Shown: positions 41,401-54,697, numbered from the stretch's first letter. The stretch is 64,000 bases of DNA from Meandrina meandrites (GCA_963693305.1 OY855907.1:30379801-30443800); one strand, 5' to 3'. Translations and numbers: made by a program. The notes: a model not told the origin generated them from the letters alone.

Positions 41401-44400
41401 TGGATGAAAATCAATCATGTTAAAAGTCACACAATTTTCCGTCATCGATTTCCAATATCAATCCATTAATTGGTATCAATTGATATGGATTATCGTCGAT
41501 TATCGATTTCAATGATTAGTCACATTAGGATTGTAAGCATCGTGGAACTGTAGTGTAGATAGACAGGTATCTTCGGTATCTGTTTAAAGGAGCTCTGTCA
41601 CAAGGATTTCGCAGATTTTTGGTCTAAACTGTTCTGAAATTAGTGGTAGACAACTTAACCCATGAAAAACATTATCTTTGAACATCTAAAGGAAGATATA
41701 CAGTAACCTTAATACGTGGATAGAAATCAAACTACGGATATAAAGAACAGAGCGCCGTTGCCATGTAAAAACAGGTTCATGTAGGAGCCGTTCGTCGTCT
41801 GCCGTTCAAAAATTCCCTTTGGCCGTTCATCCTCATGCGTTCAAAACATTTTGTTTTACCGTGAAGTATTTAGTTTAAAACAAATCGTTTTCAGTTTGGT
41901 ACCAGAAGAAGTCAGTCAAAGAACTGTAGAACATTTCAAGACGGGCCTGTGACCATTAGTTTGCGTAAAGCCGCATGCTAGCAACCATCGATTTAAGCAC
42001 TCTCGATCCGTGAAGTATCAGATCAAAACTATCTGAAGAACTTCGACCTTGTAATTTTAAATGAAAACCTGTTCCATTAAGATAACCGTTTTATTAGACA
42101 TCTAAACTTGTGTCGCTTGAAGTTGCAAATACAAATAGTAAAATAAATCAAGACGAGCGTTCCGTCGATCGTGATTGCAAGCCGTTTGTTTCACAACAAA
42201 ACGAATGCGATTCCTACATGTATACACTGTAGATGTGCACAAAATAAGATCAAAATAGTGCCGTTTGTACATTCACCTGAAGGCAAAGCGTTGGTACTTA
42301 CAGTGCACTCGTGAGAAACGAGAAACTTCTCGAGAGAAACGAGACTCGTCTCGAGAGAAACGAGACGCGTCTCGCGAGACGGTGGTAACTTACATTTGAG
42401 CGGTACTGTATATTCATTGGGATTTACTAATTTCTTGAAAAAATACCTCAAAACTTGTAAAATATCTGCACAAGATGTATATTGTGAGGAATAGTAGTTT
42501 AAGTCATTCATTTATTACTTGTAGAAAAATGCAAAGGGTCAAGTGTTATTTGACAAGATCTGCGAGAAAATCGAAGTTGCTGAAAAAGATTACTTTGGTT
42601 TGCGGTACATCGATGAGAAGGATGGTCAGGTAACTGAAGAATTTAGTATGAAATGATTGCTATTATAAAATTATTATGTTGGAGTCTTAATCTGTATTCT
42701 GAGAGCTGCATATACATGCATGGAAAATTAACCAACTGCTTTGTGTACATGGAAGATGGGTGCCTGGGATATCCAGTGGGCCTCGACTGAGGTCAGCTGG
42801 TCCTCAGATGGAATAACACTCCCGTGGCTGGCAATCTCCACAAAGCAGCCATGAGCCATGCTCCAGCACCCATCATACCCGTCATTAGCTCAGTGGAAAG
42901 GAAGACAAAAGGGAAGAGGGGGAGGGGGGAACTCGCTGAATGTCACTGAAATACTGCCATGATACAAGGGCATGACACTGCACTGTAATGTCCAGGAGCA
43001 TAGCAGGGTTCAAAATAGCAGCCAGCGGCAGCCAGCACTTTGACTTCACGTGCCTGTGCCTTTTCATTGAAGAAATAGAAAATGTCATGCTTTAGTCTAG
43101 GAGTGAGGGGGGGGGGGGGGAGGGGGGGGGGCTGCTTTCAGATAAAAATTTGCTATGTTGTATTTAGCTAGTTAGTTTCTGTGTTCTGGCATATACATGT
43201 TAATGGTGAAAATACAGTCCATACACTCTTGACTACCACGGTTAAGTGGTTGAGGAGAGTACTTACTTGGGAAACACATACATGTATAATTTATTTTCAA
43301 CTTCAATAAGCACTCTAATTGTTTATTGTACATTCTTGGTTTTAGTACAACTGGCTGGATCCCTTGAGACCTATCAAGAAACAGCTGAAACATGGTAAGC
43401 CTTTAGTAACAGAACAAACCTTTAATTGTTTCACCAATGCATCTGTACTGGGCTGGTTTCATCTCTGAAGACAGTATGTGTCTGAATTTTATCTTGCTAA
43501 AAAGCAAATTTATGTTTGTTTTGTAGAACCATATCATTTCTACTTTGCTGTCAAGTTTTATCCGCCAAACCCCACTGCTCTTGTTGAAGATATCACGAGG
43601 TAAGTAAGATTTACAGTCAATTAAAATAATGCAACCCACAGATCACAAAAAATCATGATTGCTTAATTTTGTTGGAGTGCGTAGATTAGAAATGTCGACA
43701 ATAGTTTTTAACTTTTAATCTGTCTTTATACACTCAGCTGGAACAGTGGTATAAGTTAATTTGATTATGTATAATTTTAGTCATTCCCAAATGAATCACG
43801 TTTAATTACGTTTTTTTATTTGTTGGTTAGGTACTTGATGGTTCTACAACTGAGAGAAGATCTTCTTAAAGGAAGGTAAGATGCACTGTTTTTATGTGAC
43901 AAGATAAAACCGTACAAAGTCATGTATATTCAATGATGCCATGACCATGTTTATTTTTGCCCCCGCAGGGTTTTGGCCCAGAGGCCAAAACCCGAGGAGG
44001 CATCATTGTAGTCCGCGCGTATATAGACTATATATATAGTATATACCAGACAAAATCTCGACTTGGCCAAAGGGGGACCGCAAGTAGTATCGGTAGGTGT
44101 GATAAAATGCCCGCAAGTAGTATCGGTAGGTGTGATAAAATTTCCTGTACGGTGATTGGTCAGTGATGACGTAAGATGAACCATGATTGGGTGATGATGC
44201 CAAATCACGTGCACAAATCACAACAATAGTCAACAAACAACGCTTGCAAACGTTGATTGCAGTTGGGTTGCTGCAGTTTCCTTCGGGTTTCCTTTGAGCT
44301 TTATTGATTTCACAAGGTCTAGAAGCCAAAACTTACGCAATTGATATGATCAAAAACAAGAATAGTACGTATTGGTCTAGAAATTTCTCTTGTTAGCGCG

Positions 44401-47400
44401 TTACGAGCAGCTCTCGTTCGCTCGCAGGATTGACAGACTCAATTCGAAATCGAGATTTGTCAGACACAAATCACACTTTACACGAGGGGTTTGAAAGACT
44501 CGTGCCACAACCAAGATATAAAGTTAGCAGCTGCGATAAGTTCAAAAAGAGTTAAAGAAGGAAAGTTTTTAAAAGATACCGTGAGCATTGAAACTCGCAG
44601 AGAAGTGAGAAAGTTTTCACTTGAGACACATGTATAACTACTAAACTAGCCAGCTGTCGATCCAGTGTTTTCAGCTTTCAGGCGGAACATCATATAACAT
44701 AAATAAAAAAACTCAAGTGGTAGAAATAAGATGTAAAAGACTCGATCAGTCTTCAGGCATTTAAGTAAAATTTGTAACTGAGACTTGTCGAGAAGGAAAG
44801 AGAATTCAAAAGAGTTCTTGAGATAATCAAATCTCATGGCAGGCGCTTCTATTAACAGAGGTGAGAAATCTTTTGGCATCCGTTTCAAGCTCCGCTGTCA
44901 AGTTTGTCATTGTTGCTTGAGCTCCCAGTCCTAATATATTGAAACAAAAAATCTGAAAACAGCTGATCCTAACTGGTAGTTTTAAAACGTTTGAATTTGA
45001 ATATCACCGAAGTTTATCCTCGCTGAGATCACTCATTACCAGATTACAGCAAAAAAGGCAAAATGATCTCAGGAAGTTGGGGACGCGTTCGTGTAATTAC
45101 ATTTACGTGTTATTAGTCATTCAGAATTTTTTCATAGTTTGGCTTTGTTTTACTTATCTACTTGGCTTCAACAATTCATACTAAAAGTTTGTTTTAAATG
45201 GCACGTCCTCGTCCCATGATCTTGAAAAAGAGAAGGCCAGAAACAAGTGATACTTTGTGAGCAGAACACGAGAAAAATTAGTGTTTTCTTCTGAATTATC
45301 GCAAGACTGTTCAAAACAGAAACCTGATTTTCAATCAATTAAGAAAATAGAATAGCCAAAATATCAAGCGAAATAATTGACTGAGAAACAAATTGCGCTG
45401 AGAAAAAAAGATTAACAGCGGGGGCAGCTGTAGTGTTAACTATACCTAGTATATTATTTTGTCTGTCAAATGATTGAACTGGTCGGTATAATATGACATG
45501 GCCATATAACCTTGTCACTCTTCAAATAAATGTTGACACATGACTCCATTCTCACTGACAAGTTGGTCAATTTGTAATGATCTGTGACTGCTGCAAAGAT
45601 TTTCCTGTGTCTGGCCAATTTATGAACCAAAACACAGATGCAAAACAATTGAAAACAAACTAACTAATCTATTACATTGAACCTACCAAAATGTTTATAA
45701 AAAAGGTTTGACTAAAAAAAAGTACAAGACTGTGCAGTGTTTGCACGATCCACACAGTGGAAATACTAAATATCATGGCCTACGAATAATGGGCCGACAA
45801 ATTGTCAAGGCTGTCATTAAGGGCCGTAACCCGTAACACCAGTTACGGCTGAGTTAACATGATGTTACAGATGTTGATTGGCCAATGTTATGTTTTTCTT
45901 GCGTACAAAGGGAAATACTTGAGATAGCTTCAATGAAATGGCTGCTTAAAAACTTAATGACAGCCTGATTGTAGCTTGTGAAGTTTAGCCTAAGTATGCA
46001 GAAAGGTACCTGCAGATGTACCTGATTGAAGAAACATTGCCCACGTGAATAGCATAAGCCATGAACGATAAGACCCAATGGTATTCTGGGTAGACAGTAT
46101 TTGGGAAGCTTAGGTTTTTCTTGTTATCGACAGACAACATGTTTTCTGTCTTTGAAAGCATTAAGGGCATGATTTATGCAACCTGTCTTATTATCATGTT
46201 TATTCTGTAACAGAGGACGATTATTTTTCCCGATTTCACAGTAAACATTTGGGCTGCATCATTCATGATTTATGCTTTTCATGGGTCAAGAATTCTTCAA
46301 ACAGTTGTGTACAGACTGAACATCTACTTGTTTTTTTTTGTAGATTGCAGTGTTCCGTTCCCATCCATGCTCTTCTTGGTTCATTTATCGTGCAAGGTAA
46401 ATACAGGTCACAAAAGTCAGTTATTTGTATTTTAATTATTAACTGGGAACTGACAAATACTGCATGTATAAATAAAATTGACTGTTATCTTTGGGATCTC
46501 AGATAAATGCTCATTTTAGGAAAACATTGTATTGCTGATAAATTAAAGACTTGTGAATTTCTAGAAGGGGTTTGCAAGGGTGGGGAATGCTTAATAGGGG
46601 CTTTTCCAGAACTCCACGTGGCTGTAAACAGAGCTGAACAAATTGACTTGACTGAGCAATATATGAGTTTCCTATTGTTGTTTGATATGTACATGTGTAT
46701 TTGTTGTGGTTCAATTTTACCAGGCTGGTACAATTTGGTATTTGTTCTAGTGTATAAAGTTGTACTGAGGGTAAAATTGTACCCCAATATTATACATGTA
46801 TGTACACTGTACATGTGTAAATTGTGTAAAATTTGTCAATGAAAATTGTCAAGATTGCACTGTTTCTTTAAATTTATTTAATACATGTGGATACATGTAC
46901 ACCAATGTGAATAAAACTTCTTGATATTTTAATTGTGTTTGTAGCTGAAGTTGGGGACTATGACCCTGATGAACACGGAGAAGGTGCAGGATATCTTTCA
47001 GAGTTTAAATTCTGTCCAAAACAGGTAAAAATAATACCAAGGTTAACTTGTAATAAGCTAAGCACTTTTGTTATAATTTCCCTCAGTACAACAATTTTTT
47101 CCTTTCTTGTAATAAATTACTGACAGATTGATCAACATGAAATTTCTCCTTACAATAATCAATACATTGCTAAGTGGACAGGTAATGAGAATTAATATGT
47201 ACCACACATGTCAAGTGAATAGTGCTCTTTGTCCTTTCTGATTGGTTAACTTGGAGGTGATTAGTGCGATCAAAGAAACAAAATGACTTCCTTTACCGAA
47301 AGTAATGTTTTGTTCTGCTAATTATTCAGCTCATGTGGTATATACTAAAAACAATTATTCACCTCAGTGTTGGTAAAGTGGTGGATCTTACTTCGCCACT

Positions 47401-50400
47401 TTGTGGCTTTGTAAATATCCTCCACTATTCACCTCCAATTGGGTGAATAATTGTTAATAAAGAAATTGATAAATTATGATTCAACTGGGAGATACTGCCT
47501 TCATGTACCACCAAACTTTGGGGGATTCATTGAGGCTTGGATCAGGTGGACATTAGGATTTTGCTCCCAGGCAAAGTATCAGCAATGTCAGACAACCCTC
47601 TTTGGTAAACTGGGTTCAGATGTTCAAAACAGTCCGGCAAAGTTATGTTCGTAAACGTGTGATGAATTTGCCTGGCGTGCGACCCTTAATGAAACCCTGC
47701 AATTCTCACAACTACATGTAGAATCAAAAGGAAAGTCTGGCAATCAACGGCTGAATGTTTGTAAATTTAAACACATGACTATGTATCTCTAGAACAATAT
47801 TTATTTAAAGCCAGTGGGATTTCACTTTCTGGTGGTACATTGCCAGTGTTTTGTTACATGTACAGTACTTAATTTAATGGTTTGCGTGTACACGTACAAA
47901 ATGTGAATTGAACATGTAATGTTACAAAATGTACCTTTTTCTCGTGTTTGTAGCCAGATGAGATGCTCCAGAAAGTACATGAGTTTCACAAGAAACACAG
48001 GTTTGATTTGTACAGTCATCTTCTAATGAAACATTGTGTAGAATTCTCCATTCTTGAGATCAGATGCTGTCTAAATCGGAAACAACTAGTTGCTATAGCA
48101 ACTTAAAACCGCGCTTATATTTTTGGCTAATAAACAGCTTTCTTTCTCAAAAGTCACGGTTAAATTTAATCTGTTTGCATGATGAGTAAAGGACTAGCAA
48201 AGTAGTACGTTAGTCACACAATCCGAGGTTTACGTTGTCCCCAGCTATCTTTAGCTTGGGGGTTTTTCCCTTCTAATGACGTAACCCCTGCACGTTCGGG
48301 CACGCTCAATTGTTTACTTAAGCAAATATTTCATTTCCTTTCAAATATTTGAACTCACTTCAAGGAAATAGCCAAAGAATTCACTTCGATTGCCTAAACC
48401 CACAAGAAATACTCGCAGAAGAGGAAACAAATTAAATTAATGAAAATATACTTTGTACACAATAAAGAAAACAATATCCGCAACATTTTCGGTACATTAA
48501 TGTTTCAACAGCTTTTGGCGAATAAACATCATAGGTTGCGTGATTTCAAAGCCCCAATCACGATTTGGCCGAGTGGAGGTTTGCGTCTGGTCACCGACAA
48601 AAAAAAAAAAAATCCTGTGTAAAGCAAGAACCGCGCTCGGCCCATGGCCGCACGATTAAAAAAGAAAAAAATAGGTTGATTTCTGGACAGCTATAGTTCA
48701 CATTGTGGCCCTTGAAAAGTAAGAAATGAATAGAAACTTGTTGAAAGCTGTTGACCAGTTAACAATATACTTGTCGTGGAGGAGTAGAGTTTGGGACCAG
48801 CAAACACTGGGACCTCCCAATTACAAGTCCAGCGCCCTAACCACTACCTAGGCCACTCCACCTCTTTTTAATGTAAGACGTGATTATTATATTTTTAGAA
48901 TAATAATGGAGTCATTCTTTTACAGTTTGTTAACTCGGAGCGAAATCGATGCAGTCTGTAACTAACTAATATTCCACCCTTCTAGGGGAATGACACCAGA
49001 GGATGCAGAGTTGCAGTATTTGGATAATGCTAGGAAGCTTCCCCTGTATGGAGTTGATCTCCATCAAGCTGTGGTGTGTAAAGTTTTCTTGTTAAAATAT
49101 TGGTTCAGCTAATAACAGCTAAACAGTCTGTCTTGTGTTAATACAACAGTGTTTTGTATAATACCACAGTGTTTCATGTAATGAAAAGATTGCTTGTCTG
49201 ATTGATTTGATAATTGAAAGAGAGACTTGACTAAAAAATGTTCATTTTGTGAAAAAGAAATGTGGTATTTATTGACTTCAAGTAAATTTAGTCTGTGTAA
49301 AGGCAGTTATCACTGGTCAAAGTTAAGGTTCCTAATGTAATTTGTTCTCTTCCTGTTCCAGGATGCAGAAGGGCAGCCTGTAATCATTGGAGTGTCTGCA
49401 TGGGGCATTCATATCTTCCATAACAACAGACTGATCAACAAATTTGTTTGGTAAGCACAGAAAAGTGTTTACTTAATAATATATAATAACAGCTACATTG
49501 TACGTTTGACATTTTCCGACTTTGGCACTACCTTACATATAGATGTGAAAAACCGAAAACTAGAATATTTATTTGTAAGTTTACAGTAGGGCTGCAACGA
49601 TACACCGGTGCACCGGTGAATCGCGATATTTTTTGTCACGATACGAATATCGATATTTGAATGGGATATCGCTGTATCGCGAAACAACGAAATATTTCTC
49701 ATCAAAAATGAAAAATTACTTTACCAACATTCAGAAATTACTGTTTTAATCAGTTTTATGACTCCTTACCCAAGTACAAGCCTTTTTTTAGCCACAGGGC
49801 TTCGTCGTTGCTTAGTATCGCTTCACATGCTTCCAGTCCTTCCAGTCACTTATATTTCAAGATGGCGGCACGAAAGCATGCGTAGTTTCAATAAGTTGTC
49901 AGCTGACACAGTCTTATGCGCCCGCAACAAAAACATGCGGTTCGTTCGTCACGTTGGTTCTTTCGTCAAAATGTCTTCCTCTGCAGTTGAGTTACAACTG
50001 GCACCGTCCTCTTGTAAGTCAAAGGTATGGAAAGACTTTGGATTCAAAGTTTTTTACGATGGCCAAGGAGTAAGACACTTCTCGTTATATTCTTGTGTTA
50101 TTTGTTACCATTTGTTAGCAGGTCCACATCAATGGCGCCTTTGCGAATCCAGCAATACACATCTATAGTTGTTACTTGGCCCACAAAGATTTGGTATGGA
50201 TTTCCTCCGAAATTTCTTTCAGCATAGGAATATCTTCTCACCTCGAGGATATGTTTACAGTCCGACGATCAGACAATAATGAGTACAATCGAAAATTTCT
50301 TCCGGCATGCTTTGCGAGTCGTGTCCAACACCGCCTGGTGTATGTATGTATGTATGTAATTGTTGTCAATGGAAATTAAAGATTCCAAAGCAGTTTAGTT

Positions 50401-51815
50401 ACATTACGTCACTTGTCAGTTGTATGTTATGATGTATCGTATCGTGTATCGTATCGTGGCACTTGTACCGAGATATGTATCGGTTGCTAAGAAAATGTAT
50501 CGTTGCAGCCCTAGTTTACAGAGTTGAATATCAAATAATTATTTGACCATGAATTTAAAAAATGTCATGATTGAACCCTTTGCATTATTGGAGAAGGATC
50601 TGCACCTTCGTCAATTAAACCAAAGTTCTTTAATTAGAGATTTTATAACCACGTATTAATCACTTATAATTATAACCTCTTTGTAGCTCATTAAACTGTA
50701 AAATGTGGTAATGAAGACACTACAAGTTGCTGTTACTAATCAGTTTCAATGTGTATCTTGTCTTTTTGTAACAGGCCCAAGATTGTGAAAATTGCCTTCA
50801 AAAAGAAGAAGTTTACATTAACAATCAGACCAGCAAGTGAGGTAAGATACACTGTCCGATAATTTTGTCTTTGAATTGCTTTAAGGGTAAAGAAGGTCAA
50901 GAGTAGATGAAGTATTTCTGCTCCTCCCTGGATGGGATGCTAGTCCATTCCAGGGGTACCTGCAGTGTTTAAATTGCCAGTACCCATTTATATACATCTG
51001 GCTGGAGAAAGGCACTGAGTAAAAGTGTCTTGGCCGAGAACGTTGATGACCCCGATAAGGCCTCGAACCAAGACTACAAGTGTGCCACTGTGCCACACAC
51101 TAGCAAGATAAACTTTCTACTAATTAAATAATAAGTTTGCTTTTAATATAATTTTCTGTTCACTACCATTTTTGTTGTATCTAAAATTATCTTGTTTTCT
51201 GATTCTTTTTCTTTTTCTTCTGACACATCCCCACAGAATGATTATTATGTGGCAACAGTGTTGAGTTTCAAGCTTGGTAGTCTGAGGGCGACAAAACGAC
51301 TTTGGAAAGTTGGAGTGGAAAACCATTCATTCTTTAGACTGTCGCAGGCTGATCTGCCACCTAAAGATGTCGGATTCATCAAACTTGGCTCCAAGTTTAG
51401 ATACAGGTCAGTTGACAAACATACTTTACAATCTTGAAAAAAGCTTGGAGATTGCGTGCAATAGCTGCAAAAGTGCTCGAATCCTCACTTTTCCTTGGAA
51501 AGTAATTTTGAATTCAAGCATTCCAAAGTTCTTCAGTTTGGTAGCAAGCATGCTATTGGACTAAATTTGACTGAATTTGATGCTCCTGTATATAAACTAA
51601 TGGGAATTATTGTTATTGTTATTCATTAAAATCAAAATGCATGCAATGAACATTGCAGATCATCAGTTAAATGGTGAGAGTGGTCTGCATCATGGAACAA
51701 CAAAAGGTTGTTAATAAATGCGTTGAATACATGTTCCCCACTTGTCATTTTCTGCCAATCTCAAGTGCAGAGTTCCAACTATTGGCCCTTACTGGACCTC
51801 CATTGGATGATTCAC

Positions 51816-51862
<47 letters not shown>

Positions 51863-52943
51863 CTGTTTAATAATGTTGTTTTTTTCTTGCTTCTCATCAG
51901 TGGCCGAACTCAGCACCAGGCTCGTCACAGTCAGGAGATCCTTCGCTCTCCCCCAGACTTTGAACGAGTTTCAAGCAAGCGCTTTTCATCAAAAGTCCTT
52001 GATGGTACGTTATATGCAAATAAGAAACACAGTGAACCTTGTTAGTCCCAAAGTCAAAATTAATCTTCGTGACTGTTGCTCCTACATTTTCTTAAAAAAA
52101 TGTTCCAGCCTTGCGAATTCCTTCATGTTCCAGTTATGAGTTCTCAAGATTCCACAAAATCAAACCATTTGAGTTACTAATAATGTGTTTGAGAACATGA
52201 ATGTTTTAAAACTGCATCTGCCCACTTTTTTCACAAGTTTCTGATCTCTCTTTCAATTGTAGGCAATCGCAGAACAGAGATCATTGAGGAGGTGCCTAAA
52301 GTGGAGGAAGAAAAGGGAGAAGAAGAAAAGAGGGATGAAGAAAAGCCTCTTGAGAAAACAGGTACTGAACAGCTGAACTAACGAATAGACATTTTGCTTC
52401 CTTGCCTTTACCCTTCTTGATAATTGTATTCTTCCTTGGCTTGCCTTGGCCTCGCCCTTGCCCTTTCTTGCCTCTTCGCTTCCTTCCCCTCCCTTCATAT
52501 TTTTTCGTTGGTTGGTTGACTCATTGGTTGGTTGGTTTTTTGTTTGTTGGTTATAACTAGTCGTTTCGTTCGTTCGTTCGTTCGTTCGTTCGTTCGTTCG
52601 TTCGTTCGTTCGTTCGTTCGTTCGTTCGTTCGTTCGTTCGTTCGTTCGTTCGTTCGTTCGTTCGTTCGTTCGTTCGTTCGTTCGTTCGTTCGTTCGTTCG
52701 TTCGTTCGTTCGTTCGTTCACTCGCTCCTTTGTTCCTTTATTAACTAATGCATTTATTTTTGCAGAAGAGCCTGGTGAAGCTCCCATGGCAACTGTGGAA
52801 GGGTAAGCCTGATCAAACTTCTTACAATAGGGCAAGTGCAGTAACAGAAACTTGGAAAATGATTGCTGCTTAAGAGAAGCCACAACTTTAGAACCTTATT
52901 CTTATCCTCATTAATAATATTTTTACTTCTTTTTTTCAGATGA
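38495..52943 (+). CDS. EPB41: Protein 4.1 family (FERM + FA) protein, 16 exons, 393 aa
   Basis: Exons: 38495-38566, 42525-42629, 43346-43394, 43527-43599, 43831-43875, 46344-46396, 46945-47024, 47954-48000, 48986-49073, 49362-49450, 50775-50841, 51237-51406, 51901-52004, 52263-52361, 52766-52802, 52940-52943. All joints are GT-AG and keep frame. Starts [20 protein letters not shown] lobes: F1 about 7-83 ([22 protein letters not shown]), F2 about 85-190 ([35 protein letters not shown]), F3 about 195-300 ([24 protein letters not shown]). The FERM-adjacent region ([28 protein letters not shown]) is that of protein 4.1/Coracle rather than 4.1-like 4A. Known role of the family: linking membrane proteins to spectrin-actin and septate junctions. 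The tail is Glu/Lys-rich and ends after 393 residues; the spectrin-actin and C-terminal domains of vertebrate 4.1 are absent from this reading, perhaps other isoforms or lost. Stop is reached whether or not the last intron is removed. Confidence 0.92.
39443..41068. mobile_element. Outer TIR element in intron 1 of the 4.1 gene
   Basis: GGCCGTGTTTTCA (39443) and its inverse TGAAAACACGGCC (41056-41068) bound the element. CTCGCTTAA / CTCGCTAAGCGAC words repeat inside both ends. A second element (40090-40978) is nested within. A 109-codon minus-strand ORF at 39597-39926 has no recognisable domain. Confidence 0.6.
40090..40978. mobile_element. Nested TIR element with TTAA sites
   Basis: Ends GGACGGTGCCTAC and GTAGGCACCGTCC with TTAA on both sides (40086-40089, 40979-40982). 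About 890 bp, no transposase. Inserted into the outer element near one of its CTCGCTTAA words. Confidence 0.7.
42310..42380. repeat. Short GAGAAACGAGAC tandem/palindromic repeat
   Basis: Four GAGAAACGAGA(A/C) words alternate with CTCGAGAG and CTCGCGAG, so the block can fold on itself. Confidence 0.6.
43103..43133. repeat. G-rich homopolymer run in intron 2
   Basis: Near-uninterrupted G of about 27 bp with one A. Able to form a quadruplex on the sense strand of the intron. Confidence 0.8.
43876..46343 (+). other. Intron 5 of the 4.1 gene
   Basis: A 2.5-kb intron. Apart from the foldback/tandem words at 43940-44160 I see no exon or clear element. Confidence 0.6.
43940..44160. repeat. Foldback words and a 31-bp tandem duplication in intron 5
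   Basis: GGGTTTTGGCCC/GGCCAAAACCC (43970-43993) is a palindrome and CAATGATGCC / GGCATCATTG brackets it. CCGCAAGTAGTATCGGTAGG TGTGATAAAAT is repeated twice in tandem (44079-44140). Confidence 0.7.
47348..47456. repeat. Palindromic fragment in intron 7
   Basis: AACAATTATTCACCTC (47349) and GGTGAATAATTGTTAA (47442) are inverted; GTGGATCTTACTTCGCCACT lies inside. A short foldback element or fragment. Confidence 0.5.
48777..48868 (-). mobile_element. tRNA-derived SINE head in intron 8
   Basis: On the minus strand: GAGTGGCCTAGGTAGTGGTT AGGGCGCTGGACTTGTAATT, then GGTCCCAAAC. A box and anticodon arm are recognisable; the B box is degenerate. Confidence 0.6.
49587..50513 (+). mobile_element. 927-bp hAT element with perfect 8-bp TSD
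   Basis: Ends TAGGGCTGCAACGATACA and the inverse TGTATCGTTGCAGCCCTA, flanked by identical GTTTACAG (49579-49586 and 50514-50521): ends and 8-bp duplication are classic hAT. From ATG 49971 a short frame encodes [12 protein letters not shown]...CVICYH, the start of a BED zinc finger as in hAT/ZBED transposases, then ends at 50168. The DDE/hATC part is deleted. GTATCGTATCGTGTATCG repeats lie near the right end. It sits in intron 10 of the 4.1 gene. Confidence 0.88.
50884..51110 (-). mobile_element. tRNA-derived SINE in intron 11
   Basis: The body TGGATGGGATGCTAGTCCAT...CAGGGGTACCTGCAGTGTTT...GGCACTGAGTAAAAGTGTCT is a SINE body widespread in invertebrates. The tRNA-like head (GTGGCACAGTGGCACACTTG, GGTTCGAGGCC) is at the right end, so the element points left. 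Confidence 0.7.
51817..51862. repeat. (GATT)n microsatellite before exon 13
   Basis: About 11 GATT units, 40 bp upstream of the TTCTCATCAG acceptor of exon 13. Confidence 0.9.
52565..52719. repeat. (TTCG)n microsatellite, ~38 copies
   Basis: A long uninterrupted TTCG array in intron 14 of the 4.1 gene, preceded by GGTTGGTTGGTT. FVRS and NERT repeat ORFs over it are artefacts. Confidence 0.95.
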
Positions 52944-53568
52944 AGAAAAAAAAGAAGATAATTTCTGCTATAGAATCCCTTATTACATTAAAATGTTCGC
53001 GTCAGCTTTTCATGGGAACGTACGTAAAATAATGATGAACTAAGGCGTGATTTCCTGACAAGATTTTGCGCATCAGATTTTTAACCTTAAGTACTTTATA
53101 CTAGGAAATATTGATATCTCTTTTAAAACGCTTGTAATGATAAATGTTTGTTTTAATAATCCAGCCCAGTCCATGCATTATTATTATTAATTTTTTTTAG
53201 ATTTTTTTTTAATGTAAGCGGTAAATATCATGCTCAGTGTTGATATGTAGTTGTTGAACCCTTTGCGCCCTGATGTCAACATGGAAATTCTCCTCACTCA
53301 TATTCATACATTCCTTACTGTGAGCATTTTGAGAATGTGAGTGTTTATAATGACAAGAGCACTTTTCTGGGACTGATCAGCTCCTAAGTTCTCATGTTAT
53401 GTATGACTGACATTTTTTTTATTCTTTGAAGAGAACTTGTATGTTGATTATCAGGGCTAAAAGAGTTACAGCATTTTTGTCATAAACATTCAAGTTACTG
53501 TGACAAGATTCTGCATGTGTGCCTTTGATGAATGTCTCTTTCCAGTTAGTTAGGATTAATTTTCTTTC

Positions 53569-53574
53569 AATAAA
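53569..53574 (+). terminator. Poly(A) signal AATAAA of the band 4.1 gene
   Basis: AATAAA in TTTCAATAAAATTCC, about 625 bp after the stop codon; the best 3' end signal downstream of the last exon. Confidence 0.6.
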
Positions 53575-53589
53575 ATTCCACTGGGACCC

Positions 53590-54697
53590 TGCCTTACAGG
53601 CGGAATTTTGAAACCTGGTTGTGGCTGCATTAACAGGGTTCCACTGTACTGCGTTTAGATCAGTTTTTCAATTCTTTCAACTGTCTCCTTGAGTGTGTCT
53701 TGATGTTGTAAGGAGAAATGAAGTATTATACATGTAAGGCAAGAAACAACCAAACTACAGTAATGTTCCGATTTTATTTTATTGATGAAGCTTTTGGAAA
53801 CAGTGAAGAACAGTCCCCCCGTCCCCCCTCCCGAAAGAAAAAAATCCTGTCTGTTGGCCCACTGTCGGTAGCCTGTTGGTGATCTGTCAGCTGACAGTTG
53901 GCGGAGGGGAGCTGTTCTTTATAATTACATGTATCAACCATTTAGGTTATACTTTGCGTTTACTATCGATACTCGATTAGTGTACCCGATTATTTTATGA
54001 AGTCCAAAGAAAGATTATAAAATACAGAAATAGTGTCCTTGCTGCTAAAATGCCATTCCATTTTAAGGAATTGCTTTCCCTTTTTCGACTTTACTTAGTT
54101 ATGCCATTGATAATCGTAGTGACCATTCTGTTTAATAATCCTTCTGATTTAATAAGTAAGCAAGGTTTTATTGCAGAGTAAATGTTTTAGAATATAATCC
54201 TGTGCCCGTTTATACAACGGATTTCTTTTTAGTGGAATAAAGACCCTGCTTATTAGTAATGATGTTTCTTTGATTATCATAATCTTTTTTAACGTGGAAA
54301 CCGAATGGTTGATGAGTATCGTTGCGTGACTTACTTGCCTGGAGACTTTGTTGGCATCACGCAACGCGAACCACGAATACGTGTTGAAGCAAGAGAGGAT
54401 GAAGGGTACCCTTCAACCTCTTGTGGTTGGCTGAGGCCAATATTTTATGGTCTCTTGCAAAGCCCCCTTATTTGAAGTGGTGAGTAGTGAGCGCTTCATA
54501 AAAAATGCAATACTTTATTTACCCACACGACATTTGGGAGCGGAAACGCTCATGAAGATAAAGTAGCATTAAAAGAAATAAAAAGAAATATAATTATAAT
54601 CTATATAAATATGTACTTTAAAATGTATTCCTAAAACGATCCAAATTATACGTCGATTGTCACAGTAAAAGAATAACATTGAACGCGGCCTCGCCCT
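53590..54697. other. Intergenic after the 4.1 gene
   Basis: No exon supported on either strand. Confidence 0.4.

Larger units (their letters stand above)
38567..42524 (+). other. Intron 1 of the 4.1 gene
   Basis: A 4-kb intron. Besides the nested elements, GATAATGGATGAAAATCAATCA...ATCGATT-rich DNA lies at 41390-41520, and CTCGTCTCGAGAGAAACGAG palindromes (GAAACGAGAC words) lie at 42310-42380. Confidence 0.7.

Noticed and set aside
52532..52883. FVRS and NERT repeat ORFs
   Set aside because: TTCG microsatellite inside a 4.1 intron.
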